From: Rhodospirillaceae bacterium
Lineage (GTDB): Bacteria > Pseudomonadota > Alphaproteobacteria > Rhodospirillales > Magnetospirillaceae
Assembly (NCBI GenBank): GCA_013349735.1
Contig: DUZC01000238.1
Span: 1-6,755 of the forward strand
Direction: 5' to 3'
Length of the DNA: 6,755 nt
Part shown: positions 1 to 5,121 of the stretch, in pieces
Layout: the number at the start of each line of letters is the position of its first letter
How positions within the stretch are numbered: the first letter of the stretch is position 1
Translations under genes and position numbers: made by a program
The notes under the pieces: generated by a model
What the model saw: the letters and a program-made list of their open reading frames with translations, nothing else
What the model was told of the DNA's origin: nothing
Database searches by the model: none

Positions 1-1
1 G

Positions 2-490
2 AAAGCCTTGCTTTCAAAAAGTTTCGCACTGTCCAAAGTCTTCTGGCGCCTTCGCGCCGAGTTTACGCCTTTGGCCGAGAGCAAAGGGTTAAGCCTGCGC
101 TTTGTCATGAGCCACCGAAACCTTGTCGGCGATGCTGTTCTCTTCAGCCGAATCCTGAGAAATCTTATTGCCAATGCCATCCGCTATACACCAAAAGGCA
201 AGGTCCTCGTGGGCGCTCGCCTGCATAATGACGGTCGGCTAAGGGTGGAAGTCTGGGATAGCGGCGTCGGCATCGAAGCTTCAGGGCAGACCCCGTTTTC
301 GACAGAACCGATGCAAATCAGCTCGGGAGACCACGGGCGCGGTCTAGGCTTGGCCATTGTGACGCGCCTAGCAAGCTTGCTTGAGCATCAAATTCAAGTT
401 CGCTCTACGCCAGGGAAGGGCACGATGTTTGCCATTTTCTGCAAGATCGCTGACCAGGAACCAGACCCGAGCGATATCCTGCGCCTTTGA
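2..490 (+). CDS. Sensor histidine kinase, C-terminal ATP-binding domain (5' partial)
   Basis: This is the 3' end of a sensor histidine kinase. The frame is open to the window edge, so the TTG at position 8 is not the real start and the sensor and HisKA parts lie outside. Numbering residues from that TTG, the HATPase_c domain is complete: N box around residues 52-61 (NLIANAIRYTP, with the Mg-ATP Asn at about 56), G1 box DSGVGI at 84-89, and G2 box GRGLGLAIV at 110-118, then the usual closing strand STPGKGTMF. The family autophosphorylates a His using ATP and passes the phosphate to a response regulator. The protein ends about 20 residues after the ATPase fold, so there is no fused C-terminal receiver domain although related hybrid kinases often carry one. 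The response regulator starting at 729 is the natural partner by position (inference). The signal sensed cannot be judged from this fragment. Confidence 0.88.
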   Translation, partial: KALLSKSFALSKVFWRLRAEFTPLAESKGLSLRFVMSHRNLVGDAVLFSRILRNLIANAIRYTPKGKVLVGARLHNDGRLRVEVWDSGVGIEASGQTPFSTEPMQISSGDHGRGLGLAIVTRLASLLEHQIQVRSTPGKGTMFAIFCKIADQEPDPSDILRL

Positions 491-504
491 CAGTGCAGGC
501 AACC

Positions 505-522
505 GGCTAAAGCAAAATAGCC
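505..522 (+). terminator. Weak stem-loop after the kinase gene
   Basis: GGCTA (505-509) and TAGCC (518-522) can pair around an 8-nt loop, 15 nt after the kinase stop codon. The following bases are AT-rich (ATACTTTAAATT) but not a clean T-run. It could be a weak terminator or processing site, but a 5-bp stem may be chance. Confidence 0.22.
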
Positions 523-548
523 ATACTTTAAATTCGCACAACACACAG

Positions 549-576
549 ATAAATATTATATCATATGAATATTTAT
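549..576. repeat. 9-bp perfect inverted repeat in AT-rich intergenic DNA
   Basis: ATAAATATT (549-557) and AATATTTAT (568-576) are exact reverse complements separated by 10 nt, so arm centres are 19 bp apart, about two helical turns. This suits a dimeric DNA-binding protein better than a terminator. It lies 150-180 bp upstream of the response regulator gene. The low complexity of AT-rich DNA makes chance occurrence possible; no known operator is recognised. Confidence 0.4.
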
Positions 577-607
577 TACTAAAGATATATAAGACTACTT
601 ACTAAAG
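576..607. repeat. 9-bp direct repeat TTACTAAAG, two copies 23 bp apart
   Basis: TTACTAAAG occurs at 576-584 and again at 599-607, start-to-start distance 23 bp, on the same face of the helix to a first approximation. The first copy touches the right arm of the inverted repeat ending at 576. Between the kinase and response regulator genes such paired sites could be bound by a regulator, possibly the regulator encoded downstream (inference only). Confidence 0.35.
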
Positions 608-677
608 TCTATTATACCTCATTTGGACAGGCGCATATTTTACTGAAGTGCATATTGAATTCTCCTCCAGGTTGTAT

Positions 678-694
678 ATTTTGCGGTGCAAAAT
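678..694 (+). other. 7-bp hairpin just upstream of the response regulator ribosome site
   Basis: ATTTTGC (678-684) and GCAAAAT (688-694) are exact reverse complements around a GGT loop. The right arm also begins a palindrome, CAAAATTTTG (689-698). The hairpin ends about 20 nt before the AGGGA ribosome site of the response regulator, so it would lie in that gene's leader RNA if transcription starts upstream, or act as an operator in DNA. Followed by TTTTGG, it is too weak to call a terminator. Confidence 0.35.
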
Positions 695-715
695 TTTGGC
701 GGCAATCGGCCCCGC

Positions 716-722
716 AGGGAAG
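716..722 (+). promoter_or_regulatory. Ribosome binding site fixing the response regulator start
   Basis: AGGGAAG lies 6 nt before the ATG at 729. It supports the start MKILIADDH over the upstream in-frame GTG at 648, which has no comparable site and would add 27 residues unlike any receiver domain N-terminus. Confidence 0.75.
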
Positions 723-728
723 AATGAC

Positions 729-1388
729 ATGAAGATTCTCATCGCTGATGACCACGAACTGTTCCGCGACGGTCTGCGACATGTTTTGTTGCAGATGGAC
801 CCGGCGATTAACGTCATCGAGGCCGCTGACTATCCACAGTTACTTGCCATCGCCGAAACCGAGACAGATATCAAAATTGTGCTGCTTGATCTGTCCATGC
901 CGGGCATGCGCTGGGAAGACGGGCTTCCTTTATTGCGGCAGACAATTCCCGAAGTTCCAATCATCGTCCTGTCCGCTGCCGATGAACGGCGCCAGGTGCT
1001 AATGGCGGTCAATCTCGGTGCCGCAGGCTTTATCCCAAAGACCTCTAACAGCAGAGTCACCCTAAGCGCCCTGAAGCTGGTGCTGTCCGGAGGAATCTAC
1101 TTACCCCCAGCCCTGCTGGACCAGTGGGTTGAGCATAGCCTGCCGCAGAAAAACAAGCTGGTCGGACAAGGTGGCCCGCCCCATTTGACCCCCAGACAGG
1201 AACAGGTCCTGGAACTGTTGAGCCGGGGCAGCACTAATAAGGAAATTGCGCAGACCTTGGACTTGGCGGAAGGAACCGTAAAACTTCACGTCACAGCAAT
1301 CTTGAAAGCCCTGAACGTCAACAATCGGACCCATGCGGTGGTCGCCGCTTCACGATTGGATCTGGTCAGCAAGGATCCGCCAGAATAG
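729..1388 (+). CDS. NarL/LuxR-family response regulator
   Basis: The product is a 219-residue two-component response regulator acting as a DNA-binding transcription factor. The receiver domain spans about residues 1-120, with the acidic pair D7/D8, phosphoacceptor D54 in LLDLSMPG, S82 in the switch Thr/Ser position and K104 in FIPKT. A linker of about 30 residues leads to a LuxR-type helix-turn-helix at about 153-210, starting LTPRQEQVLELLSRG and including NKEIAQTLDLAEGTVKLHV, the recognition helix region. Length and order are typical of the NarL/FixJ class, in which phosphorylation frees the DNA-binding domain to dimerise. All catalytic residues are present, so it should be phosphorylatable. 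The likely partner is the kinase encoded just upstream, but the 238-bp AT-rich gap argues for separate transcription. Target genes cannot be inferred. It converges with groEL. Confidence 0.95.
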   Translation: MKILIADDHELFRDGLRHVLLQMDPAINVIEAADYPQLLAIAETETDIKIVLLDLSMPGMRWEDGLPLLRQTIPEVPIIVLSAADERRQVLMAVNLGAAGFIPKTSNSRVTLSALKLVLSGGIYLPPALLDQWVEHSLPQKNKLVGQGGPPHLTPRQEQVLELLSRGSTNKEIAQTLDLAEGTVKLHVTAILKALNVNNRTHAVVAASRLDLVSKDPPE

Positions 1389-1404
1389 GCGGTCTACATC
1401 GAAA

Positions 1405-1428
1405 AGGCCGCGCCTTTCGGCGCGGCCT
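1405..1428 (-). terminator. Intrinsic terminator of the groES-groEL operon
   Basis: AGGCCGCGCC (1405-1414) and GGCGCGGCCT (1419-1428) form a perfect GC-rich 10-bp stem with a 4-nt loop. Read on the minus strand the loop is GAAA, a stable GNRA tetraloop, and the stem is followed by TTTTC; read on the plus strand it is followed by AAACG. It is therefore oriented to end groEL transcription, with its stem 36-59 nt past the groEL stop. It may only pause transcription arriving from the response regulator. Confidence 0.88.
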
Positions 1429-1463
1429 AAACGTCGGGGTTTCTTGGCTTTCAGGAATTTCTT

Positions 1464-3119
1464 TTAGAAATCCATGTCGCCCATACCACCCATACCACCC
1501 ATACCACCGCCACCGGGGCCACCCGCGGGGGCCTTCTTTTCCGGACGCTCGGCGATCAGGGCCTCTGTGGTCACCAGCAGACCGGCAACGGAAGCGGCAT
1601 CCTGCAACGCGGTACGCACAACCTTGGTCGGATCGATGATGCCGGCCTTGATCATGTCGGTATACTGACCCTTCTGAGCATCAAAACCGAAGCTGACATC
1701 CTTGGATTCCAGCAACTTGCCGGCAACCACGGCGCCATCAGAACCGGCATTTTCGGCGATCTGACGGACGGGAGCCTGCAAGGCGCGGCGTACGATCTCA
1801 ATGCCAACCTTCTGATCTTCATTGCCCGCCTTTAGGGATTCAAGGCTGCGGATCCCATAAAGCAGTGCGACACCGCCACCCGCAACGATACCTTCTTCGA
1901 CTGCGGCACGGGTTGCATGCAGGGCATCGTCAACACGATCCTTGCGCTCCTTGACCTCAACTTCGGACCCACCACCCACGCGGATCACGGCAACGCCACC
2001 AGCCAGCTTGGCCAGACGTTCCTGCAGCTTCTCGCGGTCGTAGTCCGAGGTGGTTTCCTCAATCTGCGCCTTGATCTGCTTAATACGACCTTCGATGTCC
2101 TTCTTCTTGCCAACACCATCGACGATGGTGGTGTCTTCTTTGGTGATCGTGACCCGCTTGGCGGTGCCAAGCATGTCAACCGTCACGCTTTCCAGCTTGA
2201 TCCCCAGATCTTCGGAAATCACCTGACCACCCGTGAGGATGGCAATATCTTCCAGCATGGCCTTGCGGCGATCGCCAAAACCAGGAGCCTTCACGGCGGC
2301 AACTTTCAGGCCACCCCGCAATTTGTTGACCACCAAAGTGGCCAGGGCTTCGCCCTCCACGTCTTCGGCAATGATCAACAGGGGACGACCAGACTGCACC
2401 ACGGCTTCCAGAACCGGCAGCAATGGCTGCAGACCGGAAAGCTTCTTTTCGTGCAGAAGAATGTAGGGGTTCTCCAGCTCGACGGTCATCTTTTCGGCAT
2501 TGGTGATGAAGTAAGGCGAGGTATAACCCCGGTCAAACTGCATGCCTTCGACCACTTCCAGCTCGGTATCGAGGCCCTTGGCTTCTTCGACGGTGATGAC
2601 ACCCTCGTTGCCGACCTTTTCCATCGCCCGGGCGATCATCTCACCGATTTCAGTTTCACCATTCGCAGCAATCGTGCCGACCTGAGCGATTTCGCTATTG
2701 GTGGAAACCTTCTTCGAACGCTTTTTAACATCGGCAATCACCGCCTGAACGGCGAGATCGATACCACGCTTCAGATCCATCGGATTAAGCCCGGCGGCAA
2801 CCGCCTTGGCTCCTTCGCGGACCATCGCCTGGGCCAGCACCGTAGCGGTCGTCGTTCCGTCACCGGCCAGATCCGCCGTCTTCGAAGCAACTTCGCGGAC
2901 CAACTGCGCACCAAGATTCTCAAAACGATCGGCCAATTCGATTTCTTTGGCAACCGTCACGCCGTCCTTGGTAATACGCGGTGCACCGAAAGACTTTTCG
3001 ATCACCACATTGCGCCCCTTCGGTCCCAGCGTCACCTTTACGGCATCGGCGAGGATATCAACACCACGCAGCAAACGCGTGCGGGCATCGGTCGAGAATT
3101 TTACTTCCTTAGCAGCCAT
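1464..3119 (-). CDS. groL: Chaperonin GroEL (60 kDa chaperonin)
   Basis: The gene encodes a full-length 551-residue GroEL, the ATP-driven cytoplasmic double-ring chaperonin that encloses unfolded proteins under a GroES lid. The start MAAKEVKFSTDAR is canonical, preceded by AAAGGA (3130-3135) 10 nt upstream. Visible family landmarks are the ATP-binding loop with GDGTTT at 86-91 (D87), the signature AAVEEGIVAGGG at 405-416, catalytic D398 in RVDDALHATR, and GIIDPTKV at 493-500. The tail ends in GGM repeats and GDMDF. It lies 18 nt after groES in one operon, with a terminator downstream. Regulation is inferred from the CIRCE operator upstream of groES. Nothing is truncated or missing. A long antisense open frame across this gene is treated as a codon-bias artefact. 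Confidence 0.99.
   Translation of the reverse strand: MAAKEVKFSTDARTRLLRGVDILADAVKVTLGPKGRNVVIEKSFGAPRITKDGVTVAKEIELADRFENLGAQLVREVASKTADLAGDGTTTATVLAQAMVREGAKAVAAGLNPMDLKRGIDLAVQAVIADVKKRSKKVSTNSEIAQVGTIAANGETEIGEMIARAMEKVGNEGVITVEEAKGLDTELEVVEGMQFDRGYTSPYFITNAEKMTVELENPYILLHEKKLSGLQPLLPVLEAVVQSGRPLLIIAEDVEGEALATLVVNKLRGGLKVAAVKAPGFGDRRKAMLEDIAILTGGQVISEDLGIKLESVTVDMLGTAKRVTITKEDTTIVDGVGKKKDIEGRIKQIKAQIEETTSDYDREKLQERLAKLAGGVAVIRVGGGSEVEVKERKDRVDDALHATRAAVEEGIVAGGGVALLYGIRSLESLKAGNEDQKVGIEIVRRALQAPVRQIAENAGSDGAVVAGKLLESKDVSFGFDAQKGQYTDMIKAGIIDPTKVVRTALQDAASVAGLLVTTEALIAERPEKKAPAGGPGGGGMGGMGGMGDMDF
1480..1506 (-). repeat. Three tandem 9-bp units encoding the GroEL GGM tail
   Basis: CCCATACCA is repeated three times without a mismatch on the plus strand. 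On the coding strand it gives the Gly-Gly-Met repeats of the flexible GroEL C-terminus, which projects into the ring cavity. Unit number can vary by slippage in steps that keep the frame. Confidence 0.85.
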
Positions 3120-3137
3120 TTCTCATCGTTCCTTTGC

Positions 3138-3425
3138 TCAGGCGATCACGCCCATGATGTCGGATTCCTTCATGATCAACAGCTCTTCGCCGTCGATCTT
3201 GACTTCGGTGCCCGACCATTTGCCGAACAGCACGCGGTCGCCGGCCTTAACGTCCAGGGCAACCACTTTGCCGTCATCGCCGCGAGCCCCAGGGCCAACC
3301 GCAACAACCTGGCCCTGCATGGGCTTTTCCTTGGCTGTGTCCGGAATGATAATTCCGCCCGCGGTCTTTTCTTCCTGATCGAGACGCTTGACCACCACGC
3401 GGTCATGGAGCGGTCTGAACTTCAT
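3138..3425 (-). CDS. groS: Co-chaperonin GroES (10 kDa chaperonin)
   Basis: The 95-residue product is GroES, the seven-subunit lid that caps GroEL. It begins MKFRPLHDRVVVKRL, the standard N-terminus, and contains the mobile-loop region EKTAGGIIIPDTAKEKP at about 19-35 that docks on GroEL, then GKVVALDVKAGDRVLFGKWSGTEV and the closing strand GEELLIMKESDIMGVI. The start is fixed by GGAGG close upstream and by family length; a longer in-frame start at 3497 would add 24 unrelated residues and lie inside the CIRCE operator. It is the first gene of the groES-groEL operon and is translated from a leader of about 80 nt. Confidence 0.99.
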   Translation of the reverse strand: MKFRPLHDRVVVKRLDQEEKTAGGIIIPDTAKEKPMQGQVVAVGPGARGDDGKVVALDVKAGDRVLFGKWSGTEVKIDGEELLIMKESDIMGVIA

Positions 3426-3430
3426 CAACA

Positions 3431-3437
3431 ACCTCCG
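3431..3437 (-). promoter_or_regulatory. groES ribosome binding site
   Basis: Read on the minus strand, CGGAGGT lies 5 nt before the ATG at 3425. This strong Shine-Dalgarno decides between the conventional groES start and the longer open frame starting at 3497. Confidence 0.88.
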
Positions 3438-3486
3438 TTTGAAAAACCAAATTACGTAAAGCTTTTTTCTCGGCGCGCAACGCTTG

Positions 3487-3513
3487 TTAGCACTCATAGC
3501 CGAGGAGTGCTAA
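3487..3513 (-). promoter_or_regulatory. CIRCE operator (HrcA binding site)
   Basis: TTAGCACTC (3487-3495), a 9-nt spacer, and GAGTGCTAA (3505-3513) match the CIRCE consensus exactly; the flanking G and C extend pairing to 10 bp. CIRCE is bound by the heat-shock repressor HrcA, which needs GroEL for activity, giving a feedback loop on chaperonin supply. The operator directly follows the -10 box and should include the transcription start, so binding would block RNA polymerase. hrcA itself is not in the window. Confidence 0.98.
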
Positions 3514-3514
3514 C

Positions 3515-3543
3515 GATCTAGTGGGGAGACTTCAGGATGTCAA
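3515..3543 (-). promoter_or_regulatory. groES-groEL promoter
   Basis: On the minus strand TTGACA (3538-3543) is separated by exactly 17 nt from TAGATC (3515-3520), a good sigma70-type promoter. The start would fall about 7 nt later, inside CIRCE. The same stretch also reads CTTGACA, 11 nt, CCCCACTAG, resembling the sigma32 pattern CTTGAAA and CCCCATNTA with a slightly short spacer, so heat-shock sigma recognition is possible. Confidence 0.8.
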
Positions 3544-3574
3544 GGGCCAATCCCTTGGAACGGCGACTTGGCCT

Positions 3575-4258
3575 CTATTCGTCCAATTCGGCGGCGTAAC
3601 TGTGCCCATGGCGGAATCGGCGATAAAGGAACACCCCGAGCAGAGCGGAAAGGACAAACAATCCGATGCTGAGCGAGATGCGAAACAGGGGATCCACCTG
3701 AATGCCACTGCCCAGTAATACAAACACCAGAGTCTGTGGCAAATAGCCAAGCAATGAGCCGGTCAGAAAGGGCAAAGGCCGAACCGAGGAAACGCCAGCC
3801 AACAGGTTGGTCAAAAGATTGCTGCCAACCGGAAGAAAGCGAATGAGGATAGTCATGGTCATTGGATTGTCGTGCAGAAAAGCGTCGATTTTACCGATGC
3901 GTTCGGCAAAACGATGAATAACCAGGTCCCGTCCCAACCAACGGGCGTAAAAAAAACTGAGCAGACAGCCGCCAAGGGAGGCCAGACTGGCCAGACCAAC
4001 GCCCCACCCCAGCCCGAATCCGTAACCGGCTAAAAAGCAGACGGCCTGACGGGGCAGTCCGATAGCGATCGCGCCACACCCAACCAACAGAAACAGTGCC
4101 TCCCCGGACAGGCCATGGCCCCGCACAACATTGTCCATCCAACCGGTCCCGAGCAGATCCCGCAACCCCAGATCATTGAGCAACCAGCCAAAGATCGCCA
4201 AGGAGAGGATAAGAACGAGACCCTTGAGCATCAGCCGCGGTTGAAACCCGGCACTCAT
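3575..4258 (-). CDS. TVP38/TMEM64 family (VTT / SNARE-associated domain) membrane protein
   Basis: The 227-residue product is an integral inner-membrane protein of the TVP38/TMEM64 family, distantly related to DedA proteins. Hydrophobic segments are seen at about residues 10-28, 52-68, 72-105 (probably re-entrant plus helix), 165-184 and 193-212. Family-like motifs are LAGYGFG at 76-82 followed by a glycine-rich helix ending FFYARWLGR, then RFLPVGSNLLTNLLAG at 140-155 and GYLPQ at 171-175. DedA/VTT proteins are linked to lipid movement across membranes, including undecaprenyl-phosphate recycling for some DedA members and phospholipid scrambling for eukaryotic VTT proteins; the exact role here is unknown. 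The ATG sits 3 nt after the glycosyltransferase stop with only a poor ribosome site, so translation is probably coupled. The shared operon suggests a job with a lipid-linked sugar (inference). Confidence 0.9.
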   Translation of the reverse strand: MSAGFQPRLMLKGLVLILSLAIFGWLLNDLGLRDLLGTGWMDNVVRGHGLSGEALFLLVGCGAIAIGLPRQAVCFLAGYGFGLGWGVGLASLASLGGCLLSFFYARWLGRDLVIHRFAERIGKIDAFLHDNPMTMTILIRFLPVGSNLLTNLLAGVSSVRPLPFLTGSLLGYLPQTLVFVLLGSGIQVDPLFRISLSIGLFVLSALLGVFLYRRFRHGHSYAAELDE

Positions 4259-4261
4259 TTC

Positions 4262-5041
4262 TCACTCATTAGTTTCGCCGTCAAAGACGGGCAGAGAGGC
4301 GCGGCTCTGCAACCACATGACCCCCAGCAAATCGACAATACCAACCCAAAGCCGGTTCCATAAGCCATATTTGGACTGACCGCGCTGTCGGGGTCGATGA
4401 TGGACCGCGATCGAAAGGGTTCGCCCCCCCCGCCTCAGCATCAAAGCCGGCAAAAAGCGGTGCATATGATTAAATCGCGGCATATCGAGAAACGCGGCCC
4501 GGGTAAAAACCTTAAGACCGCACCCGCTGTCGGGCGTGTCATCGCCCAGCAAACCGGCCCTTATCCGATTGGCGACCGAGGATGACAAGCGTCTCAAAGC
4601 ATTGTCTTGCCTCGCCTGCCGATAACCGCCAACCAGCAAAAAATCCTGCTGGTCCAGAGGTTCCTTTAAAAGGCGCTCCAACAAGATAGGAATGTCCGCC
4701 GGGTCATTCTGACCGTCCCCATCAAGCGTCACGATGACGGATGCCCGGGCAACCTTGACACCGCTGGCAACCGCCTGACTTTGTCCGCAGCCGGATTGAT
4801 GTCGGATGCTGCGCAACTCCGGATAGAGCGTCCGCGCCTCACGCAACCGGGCCGGCGTCTGATCGTCGCTGCCATCGTCAACATAGATGATTTCAAAAAG
4901 ATAGCGTCCGCGCAAAGCCGCAGCGATCTCGGCCACCAGGGGCAAGATATTTTCCGCTTCATTGCGCACCGGCACGACGACCGCCACCAGCGGCGCCACA
5001 TCACTTTGTGCCGGTTGGGAAGAAATCGGATTCTGAGTCAT
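4262..5041 (-). CDS. Family 2 glycosyltransferase, DPM1/polyprenyl-phosphate type
   Basis: The 259-residue product is a GT-A fold family 2 glycosyltransferase. The N-terminus carries VAVVVPVRNEAENI at 19-32 and VDDGSDDQT at 54-62 for nucleotide-sugar binding; the metal-binding DxD is D107/D109 in TLDGDGQNDP. The acceptor half shows DSGCGLKVF at 171-179, HRFLPAL at 194-200 and a basic RGQSKYGLWNR at 220-230, all typical of the dolichol/undecaprenyl-phosphate sugar transferase branch. There is no C-terminal transmembrane pair; the hydrophobic stretch IVDLLGVMWL at 235-244 may contact the membrane. Family members transfer a sugar to a lipid phosphate on the cytoplasmic face; the sugar cannot be told from sequence. 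No ribosome site precedes the ATG, which overlaps the stop of a 7-codon mini-ORF, suggesting coupled initiation. The gene is followed at once by the VTT protein. Confidence 0.93.
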   Translation of the reverse strand: MTQNPISSQPAQSDVAPLVAVVVPVRNEAENILPLVAEIAAALRGRYLFEIIYVDDGSDDQTPARLREARTLYPELRSIRHQSGCGQSQAVASGVKVARASVIVTLDGDGQNDPADIPILLERLLKEPLDQQDFLLVGGYRQARQDNALRRLSSSVANRIRAGLLGDDTPDSGCGLKVFTRAAFLDMPRFNHMHRFLPALMLRRGGRTLSIAVHHRPRQRGQSKYGLWNRLWVGIVDLLGVMWLQSRASLPVFDGETNE

Positions 5042-5061
5042 AGACGGGCAACGGCGCTCAT
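5038..5061 (-). CDS. Possible 7-codon leader mini-ORF before the glycosyltransferase
   Basis: On the minus strand an ATG at 5061, preceded at 5 nt by the strong ribosome site AAGAAGAGG (5067-5075), opens a frame encoding MSAVARL and ending in TGA at 5038-5040. The stop overlaps the glycosyltransferase ATG as ATGA. The glycosyltransferase start has no ribosome site of its own. The mini-ORF may load ribosomes for coupled initiation; alternatively one indel would make it the real N-terminus. No function is known for the peptide. Confidence 0.35.
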   Translation of the reverse strand: MSAVARL

Positions 5062-5099
5062 AGCGGCCTCTTCTTACAACGGACCGCTTGGCGACGGAA

Positions 5100-5121
5100 C
5101 CTGATTCTTTCGAAAATCAGG
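5100..5121 (-). terminator. Hairpin overlapping the chemoreceptor stop codon
   Basis: CCTGATT (5100-5106) and AATCAGG (5115-5121) pair perfectly around 8 nt. The chemoreceptor TGA at 5117-5119 lies in the stem. On the minus strand it is followed by TTCCGTCG, not a T-run, so termination would be weak; it may only separate or protect messages between the chemoreceptor and glycosyltransferase genes. Confidence 0.35.

Noticed and set aside
8..10. TTG as the start of the histidine kinase.
   Set aside because: The frame is open upstream to the window edge and the product would lack the HisKA domain; the gene is simply cut by the window.
610..615. TATTAT as a -10 box for the response regulator promoter.
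   Set aside because: No acceptable -35 lies 16-18 nt upstream and such hexamers are expected by chance in this AT-rich stretch; kept only as a remark in the finding on that region.
648..728. Upstream GTG start giving the response regulator a 27-residue extension.
   Set aside because: The extension crosses the 678-694 hairpin and the ribosome site and does not resemble a receiver N-terminus; the ATG at 729 has AGGGAAG before it and yields the canonical MKILIADDH.
1480..1506. Tandem 9-bp units considered as a possible repeat array of regulatory or CRISPR type.
   Set aside because: They are in frame and encode the well-known GGM tail of GroEL; there are no spacers.
3426..3497. Longer in-frame start for groES at 3497.
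   Set aside because: It would start inside CIRCE and span the GGAGG ribosome site; the ATG at 3425 gives the standard 95-residue GroES.
1917..3521. A 534-codon open frame on the plus strand running antisense to groES and groEL.
   Set aside because: It is a mirror of the strongly biased codon use of groEL, which avoids the codons that would give stops on the other strand. The protein is low-complexity in character (many H, R, Q, N, D) with no recognisable domain, no ribosome site was noted, and it crosses the groES promoter and CIRCE operator.
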